From contig CAMMCS010000076.1 of NCBI GenBank assembly GCA_946494635.1, positions 1-9,095 on the forward strand: a stretch of DNA of 9,095 nt, in the 5' to 3' direction. Below are positions 5,836 through 9,095 of the stretch, in pieces. The translations under genes were made by a program, and so were the position numbers. Origin of the DNA: an uncultured Oscillibacter sp. (GTDB taxonomy: Bacteria; Bacillota; Clostridia; Oscillospirales; Oscillospiraceae). The notes beneath the pieces were generated by a model. It did no database searches. It saw only the letters and a program-made list of their open reading frames with translations, and had not been told where the DNA came from. Position 1 is the stretch's first letter, and every line of letters begins with the position of its first letter.

Positions 5836-7635
5836 TCACGCGGCGGTACCGGAGGGGCCGCCAATGGGAAGCGTCAGCCGAATCGTGGTGCCGGGGCCCT
5901 GGTGGGGAGCCAGGGCAATGGAACCGTGGTGGCGCAGCACGATCTCCTTGGCGATGGAAAGGCCGAGGCCCGTGCCGCCGGACTCCCGGGATCTGGCCTT
6001 GTCCACCCGGTAGAAGCGGTCGAAAATCCGGTCCCGGTCCTTCTCCGGAATACCGATTCCGTCGTCGCAGACCTCCATCCAGACCTCTGCGTCCGTGGAG
6101 CCGGCGGTGATGGTGATGTGTCCCCCGTCCGGGGTGTATTTGATCGCGTTGCCGATGACGTTCATCATGACCTGTTCCAGCCGGCTCCGGTCGCCCACGA
6201 TCAGCGGAAGGCTCTCCGGCGGGGTATAGATGAGGGCGTGACCGTGCTGCTTGGCGGCCAGGGCATTGGCCCGGGTGACGCTTTCGATGGCCTCCGCAAA
6301 GGGGAAGCGGGAGAGCACCAGCTCCGCATTGCCTGCATCCAGCCGGCTGAGGGTCAGCAGATCCTGAACGATGTGGGTCATCCGGTCTGTTTCGGTGATG
6401 ATAATGTCCAGAAAGCCGTTGGACGTCTCCACCGGAAGCTCCCCCTCTGCATCCCGGAGCGTTTCGGCATAGCTTCTGACATTGGTGAGGGGGGTTCGCA
6501 GCTCATGGGACACGTTGGCCACGAACTCCTTGCGCCGCTCCTCATTGCGGTGCTGCTCCGTCACATCGTGCAGCACCACCAGCACGCCGCCGCTGGCCTG
6601 ATCGGAGAAGGGCGCCAGGAACAGCTCCAGGGTGCGCTCGCCCACCTCCATCTCCGCCTCGGCATAGTTGGGCCGCTGCAGGGCCAGCGTCTCCTGGAAG
6701 GAATACACCTCGCCAAAGAGGGTGTCATAGGTAGTGCCCTCCGGCACGCTGCGATGCAGCATATTGGTAGCGGCGGGATTGCAGTGGATCAGCAGCCCGT
6801 CGTGGTCGAAGGCAACCACGCCGTCGGTCATGTGGAGGAAAAGGGTGTCCAGCTTGTTGCGCTCGTTCTCCACCGCTGCCAGCGTGGACTGCAGAACCCC
6901 CGCCATTTCATTGAAGGTTCCGGTGAGAATGCCGATCTCGTCGGTGGATTCCACCGGCAGCTGGCTGTCGAAGTCCCCGGCAGCCACCCGCTCCGCTCCG
7001 GCGGTGAGCTTTTCGATGGGGCCCACCATGGTCTTGGACAGCAGGAAGCTCAGCAGCACAGAGATCAGAAGGCCGATCACCAGTGCCTGCATGATGATTA
7101 GGAAGATCTGGGAGTTCAGGTCGGTAACAGTCTCCTTGCTGTCCAGAATATAAATAATGTAGGCATTTCCGCCGCCCATAATGGGAATCGCCACGTCCAT
7201 GTAATCAGCGGTGATGTCGCTGCGGTCCCCCACCAGGGTGTCATCCCCCTGGGCGACGGCGTTCCTGGCGGTGAGAAGGTTGGCGGTCTGCTCCCGGGGA
7301 AGCTCCGCGGCGTCAGCGGAGCCGTCAATATAGTCGCCGCTCTGGCCATCGAGAATAAAGTAGTTCCGGGTGCGGTAGTCGATGCCCAGAGAGCCTGCCT
7401 GGCCCTCCAGCATGGTTTTGATGGCGGCAGCGCCGTCCGGCTCCGCCGCGCGGGCCCGGAGCGTGGATACATAGCCGTCTCCGTCATTGCTGAAAACGGC
7501 GCTGATCTGCTCATAGAAGGAGTCGATATAGAAGCTGGAGATGCTGGTGGTGAGGAACGCGCCCACCACCGCCATCAGGGTGGTGATGAGCAGCAGCAGA
7601 ATCAGCATCAGCTTCATGTGCAGGCTGCGGAACAC
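5836..7635 (-). CDS. walK: WalK, essential cell-wall sensor histidine kinase
   Basis: The 599-residue kinase has a TM1 at about residues 7-30, an extracytoplasmic sensor region (31-175, Cache/PAS-like length), TM2 at 177-200, HAMP at 201-253, a cytoplasmic PAS domain at about 259-365, a HisKA domain with phospho-accepting H377 in '[10 protein letters not shown]', and an HATPase domain with N-box '[11 protein letters not shown]' (492-502), G1 'DDGIGIP' (524-530) and G2 'GGTGLGL' (553-559). It is the full WalK architecture. PAS residues H268, D271, H356 and E360 correspond to the zinc site of Staphylococcus WalK. The longest frame starts at a GTG at 7644, but that codon overlaps the AAGGAGG site (7644-7650); the GTG at 7635 is 8 nt downstream and is preferred. 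WalK phosphorylates WalR, encoded 36 bp upstream, to control wall hydrolase genes. Confidence 0.97.
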   Translation of the reverse strand: MFRSLHMKLMLILLLLITTLMAVVGAFLTTSISSFYIDSFYEQISAVFSNDGDGYVSTLRARAAEPDGAAAIKTMLEGQAGSLGIDYRTRNYFILDGQSGDYIDGSADAAELPREQTANLLTARNAVAQGDDTLVGDRSDITADYMDVAIPIMGGGNAYIIYILDSKETVTDLNSQIFLIIMQALVIGLLISVLLSFLLSKTMVGPIEKLTAGAERVAAGDFDSQLPVESTDEIGILTGTFNEMAGVLQSTLAAVENERNKLDTLFLHMTDGVVAFDHDGLLIHCNPAATNMLHRSVPEGTTYDTLFGEVYSFQETLALQRPNYAEAEMEVGERTLELFLAPFSDQASGGVLVVLHDVTEQHRNEERRKEFVANVSHELRTPLTNVRSYAETLRDAEGELPVETSNGFLDIIITETDRMTHIVQDLLTLSRLDAGNAELVLSRFPFAEAIESVTRANALAAKQHGHALIYTPPESLPLIVGDRSRLEQVMMNVIGNAIKYTPDGGHITITAGSTDAEVWMEVCDDGIGIPEKDRDRIFDRFYRVDKARSRESGGTGLGLSIAKEIVLRHHGSIALAPHQGPGTTIRLTLPIGGPSGTAA

Positions 7636-7643
7636 GGCAGGCA

Positions 7644-7650
7644 CCTCCTT
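7644..7650 (-). promoter_or_regulatory. Ribosome binding site that decides the walK GTG start
   Basis: The minus strand reads AAGGAGG, 8 nt upstream of the GTG at 7635. The alternative GTG at 7644 has its first base inside this same element, so it cannot be the main start. Confidence 0.85.
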
Positions 7651-7671
7651 TCAGTGGAAGATGGGGCGGCG

Positions 7672-8385
7672 TCACTTCACGGAGAAATAGTAGCCGGCGC
7701 CCCGCCGGGTAAGGATGAACACGGGATTGGCGGGGTCGGCTTCGATCTTCTCCCGCAGGCGCCGGACGGTCACGTCCACGGTGCGCACGTCGTCGCCCAC
7801 ATAGCCGTAGTTCCACACCTGCTCCATCAGGTCGATGCGGGAGTAGACCTTGTTGGGGTGGCTGGCCAGGAAGGTCAGCAGCTCATACTCCCGCTGGGTC
7901 AGGTCGATGGCCTTGCCGGCCCGGAAGACCTGATGGCTGTCGGTATTGATGGACAGGTCCCCGGACACGGGCATGGCGGCGGCCGCCGCGGAAGCGGCAG
8001 CCGGCGGCGTCATGGTGGTGCGGCGGATGTTGGCGCCCACCCGGGCAACCAGCTCCCGCATGGAAAAGGGCTTGGTGATATAGTCGTCGGCGCCGATCTC
8101 CAGCCCCAGGACCTTGTCGGCCTCCTCCTCCCGGGCGGTGAGGATGATCACCGGCACGTTGCTGCCGCTCTGCCGCAGAGCCCGGCAGACGTCAAAGCCG
8201 TTTTTCTTGGGCAGCATCACGTCCAGCAGGATCAGGTCCGGATTGGCGGATTCCGCCTTCTCCAGGCCGTCCTCGCCGTCGTAGGCCTCCAGGGTCTGAT
8301 AGCCCGCCCGCTGGAGGTTGAATTTCAAAATATCTACGATGTTCTTCTCGTCCTCCACGATGAGGACCGTTTTCGCATTGCTCAT
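7672..8385 (-). CDS. walR: WalR, essential cell-wall response regulator (OmpR/PhoB type)
   Basis: The 237-residue protein has a receiver domain (about 5-118) with acidic pair E11-D12, phospho-acceptor D55 in 'LILLDVMLP', T83 and K105, and a C-terminal winged-helix DNA-binding domain (about 141-235) with 'LTQREYELLTFLASHPNKV' and 'VDVTVRRLREKI'. This is the OmpR/PhoB architecture; 'GLEIGADDYITKPFSMREL' is the typical WalR segment, and T104 aligns with the Bacillus T101 that the PASTA kinase PrkC phosphorylates. Phosphorylated WalR controls autolysin and wall-metabolism genes. The linker (122-141) includes an unusual alanine tract. ATG 8385 has a GGGAGGG site at 8392-8398, and the gap to the upstream Nudix gene is 13 bp, so the genes are likely cotranscribed. 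Assignment as WalR instead of a PhoP-like regulator rests on the neighbours WalK, WalH and WalI. Confidence 0.97.
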   Translation of the reverse strand: MSNAKTVLIVEDEKNIVDILKFNLQRAGYQTLEAYDGEDGLEKAESANPDLILLDVMLPKKNGFDVCRALRQSGSNVPVIILTAREEEADKVLGLEIGADDYITKPFSMRELVARVGANIRRTTMTPPAAASAAAAAMPVSGDLSINTDSHQVFRAGKAIDLTQREYELLTFLASHPNKVYSRIDLMEQVWNYGYVGDDVRTVDVTVRRLREKIEADPANPVFILTRRGAGYYFSVK

Positions 8386-8398
8386 CAGGAACCCTCCC

Positions 8399-8947
8399 TC
8401 AAAGGTTCAGCAGCACCTTTGCCTTCAGCACGGCGGCGATGGTCTTGCCGTCCTCAATTTCCCCGTCCATTACCCGATGGACCATTTCGCTGAAGGGAAT
8501 GCGCTCGACGTTCAGGAATTCATCTTCATCCAGATGCTGTTCTTCCATATGGAGTCCCCGGGCCAGGAAGAGATACAGCCGCTCCCCCAGGCATCCGGGA
8601 GAGGGCAGTGTGACCCCCATGGGCAGGAAGGTGTCCGGTACGGCGCCGGTCTCCTCCTTCAGCTCCCGCAGGGCACCGGCCGCGGGATCCTCTCCGGGCT
8701 CCAGCTTTCCGGCGGGGATTTCCAGGAGCGGTTTGCCGAAAACATAACGGTACTGGGTGACGGTAAGCACGTTGTTCCGCTCGTCCAGGGCCAGGATGGC
8801 CACGCCGTCCACATGCTCCACCACCTCCCGGACGGAGGTCCTGCCATTGGGCAGAAGCACCTGATCCACATGGAGGCTTAAGATGCTCCCCTGATATTTT
8901 TCCTCCCGGCTGAGGGTTTTCTCGGTCAGTTCTGATGTCTGATTCAT
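8399..8947 (-). CDS. Nudix hydrolase, ADP-ribose pyrophosphatase type
   Basis: The 182-residue product has a complete Nudix box at residues 80-102: G80, E86, R94, E95, E98, E99 and G101 fit GX5EX7REUXEEXGU, with the glutamates that bind Mg2+. The upstream 'YRYVFGKPLLEIPAG' block and the downstream 'SPGCLGERLYLFLARGL' block are those of the ADP-ribose pyrophosphatase subgroup (NudF/YqkG-like, usually about 180-205 aa). The predicted reaction is hydrolysis of ADP-ribose to AMP and ribose-5-phosphate in the cytoplasm; sugar-nucleotide substrates are possible. ATG 8947 has a GAGGTGG site (8956-8962) 8 nt upstream. The gene heads the wal operon, directly after the promoter at 9004-9032 and 13 bp before walR. 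Bacillus does not place a Nudix gene here, so any functional link to cell-wall control is speculative. Confidence 0.93.
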   Translation of the reverse strand: MNQTSELTEKTLSREEKYQGSILSLHVDQVLLPNGRTSVREVVEHVDGVAILALDERNNVLTVTQYRYVFGKPLLEIPAGKLEPGEDPAAGALRELKEETGAVPDTFLPMGVTLPSPGCLGERLYLFLARGLHMEEQHLDEDEFLNVERIPFSEMVHRVMDGEIEDGKTIAAVLKAKVLLNL

Positions 8948-8973
8948 CTATCATTCCACCTCACGGCTTATTT

Positions 8974-9003
8974 TTGTACAGTCCGGCAATACTCAATTAT
9001 CAT
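8974..9003 (+). promoter_or_regulatory. Possible divergent promoter on the plus strand
   Basis: TTGTAC (8974-8979), an 18-nt spacer and TATCAT (8998-9003) lie opposite the wal promoter. A purine-rich GAGAAGGAG at 9075-9083 then resembles a ribosome binding site for a plus-strand gene beginning at or after the right edge. No start codon follows within the window, so this is only a candidate. Confidence 0.25.
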
Positions 9004-9032
9004 ATTATAGCATGTCCGCCAGAAAAAGCCAA
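9004..9032 (-). promoter_or_regulatory. Sigma-A-type promoter of the Nudix-wal operon, extended -10
   Basis: On the minus strand TTGGCT (9027-9032) is followed by a 17-nt spacer and a perfect TATAAT (9004-9009), with TGC immediately before it, forming an extended -10. The predicted start is about 8997, giving a leader of about 50 nt before the Nudix ATG. No TGTWAH-N5-TGTWAH WalR box is visible nearby. An 11-bp odd palindrome (GTTTG-T-CAAAC, 9047-9057) lies 14 nt upstream of the -35. Confidence 0.85.
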
Positions 9033-9095
9033 CTGCGACTTTGTAGGTTTGTCAAACATATTGGACGGCGAACAGAGAAGGAGTGCAGTAGTTTA

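Noticed and set aside
5902..7101. Plus-strand open frame of 399 codons opposite walK
   Set aside because: It is a shadow of the walK reading frame with composition typical of antisense GC-rich DNA and no family motif.
7618..8493. Plus-strand open frame of 291 codons opposite walR and the Nudix gene end
   Set aside because: It crosses two well-supported genes and their intergenic gap and has no plausible start signal.
9050..9055. Perfect TTGACA on the minus strand as an alternative -35 of the wal promoter
   Set aside because: At 17-nt spacing the -10 position falls on TTGGCT, which is a poor -10 but a good -35 for the perfect TATAAT further on.

Overview
The window looks like chromosomal core DNA from a GC-rich member of the Clostridia, probably an Oscillospiraceae-type gut Firmicute. 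The evidence is a WalR/WalK-WalH-WalI-WalJ-RlmH gene order typical of Firmicutes, strong AGGAGG ribosome binding sites, and GC- and alanine-rich coding DNA broken by short AT-rich intergenic spacers. The genus is inference. All ten genes lie on the minus strand, so the order below runs from the right end of the window to the left.

Right part (about 9095 to 3682): an extended -10 promoter at 9004-9032 precedes five closely spaced genes. They are a Nudix ADP-ribose pyrophosphatase-type hydrolase, the response regulator WalR, the sensor kinase WalK, and the membrane-anchored WalK modulators WalH and WalI. Gaps are 13-37 bp, so this is probably one operon controlling cell-wall homeostasis.

Middle (3681 to 2069): a 314-bp AT-rich gap holds a second extended -10 promoter (3515-3543) and a leader of about 140 nt with three possible hairpins, two of them mutually exclusive. 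It leads to murA, the first committed enzyme of peptidoglycan synthesis. A GC-rich hairpin with a short T-run (1988-2015) follows murA and looks like an intrinsic terminator.

Left part (1955 to 1): the metallo-hydrolase WalJ, the 23S rRNA methyltransferase RlmH (13-bp overlap with walJ), a DUF2007-type small protein, and the N-terminal third or less of a phosphoglucomutase/phosphomannomutase-family enzyme cut by the window edge.

Functionally the region joins the sensor system that controls wall hydrolases and wall growth to a key wall precursor enzyme. Three genes (walK, murA, walJ) appear to use GTG or TTG start codons, judged from ribosome-binding-site spacing, so automatic start calls may be a few to 15 codons too long. 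I found no mobile element, CRISPR array, tRNA, rRNA or obviously new defence or biosynthetic system. The most interesting items are the structured murA leader, murA placed between walI and walJ, a Nudix gene heading the wal operon, and the retained WalK PAS metal site.
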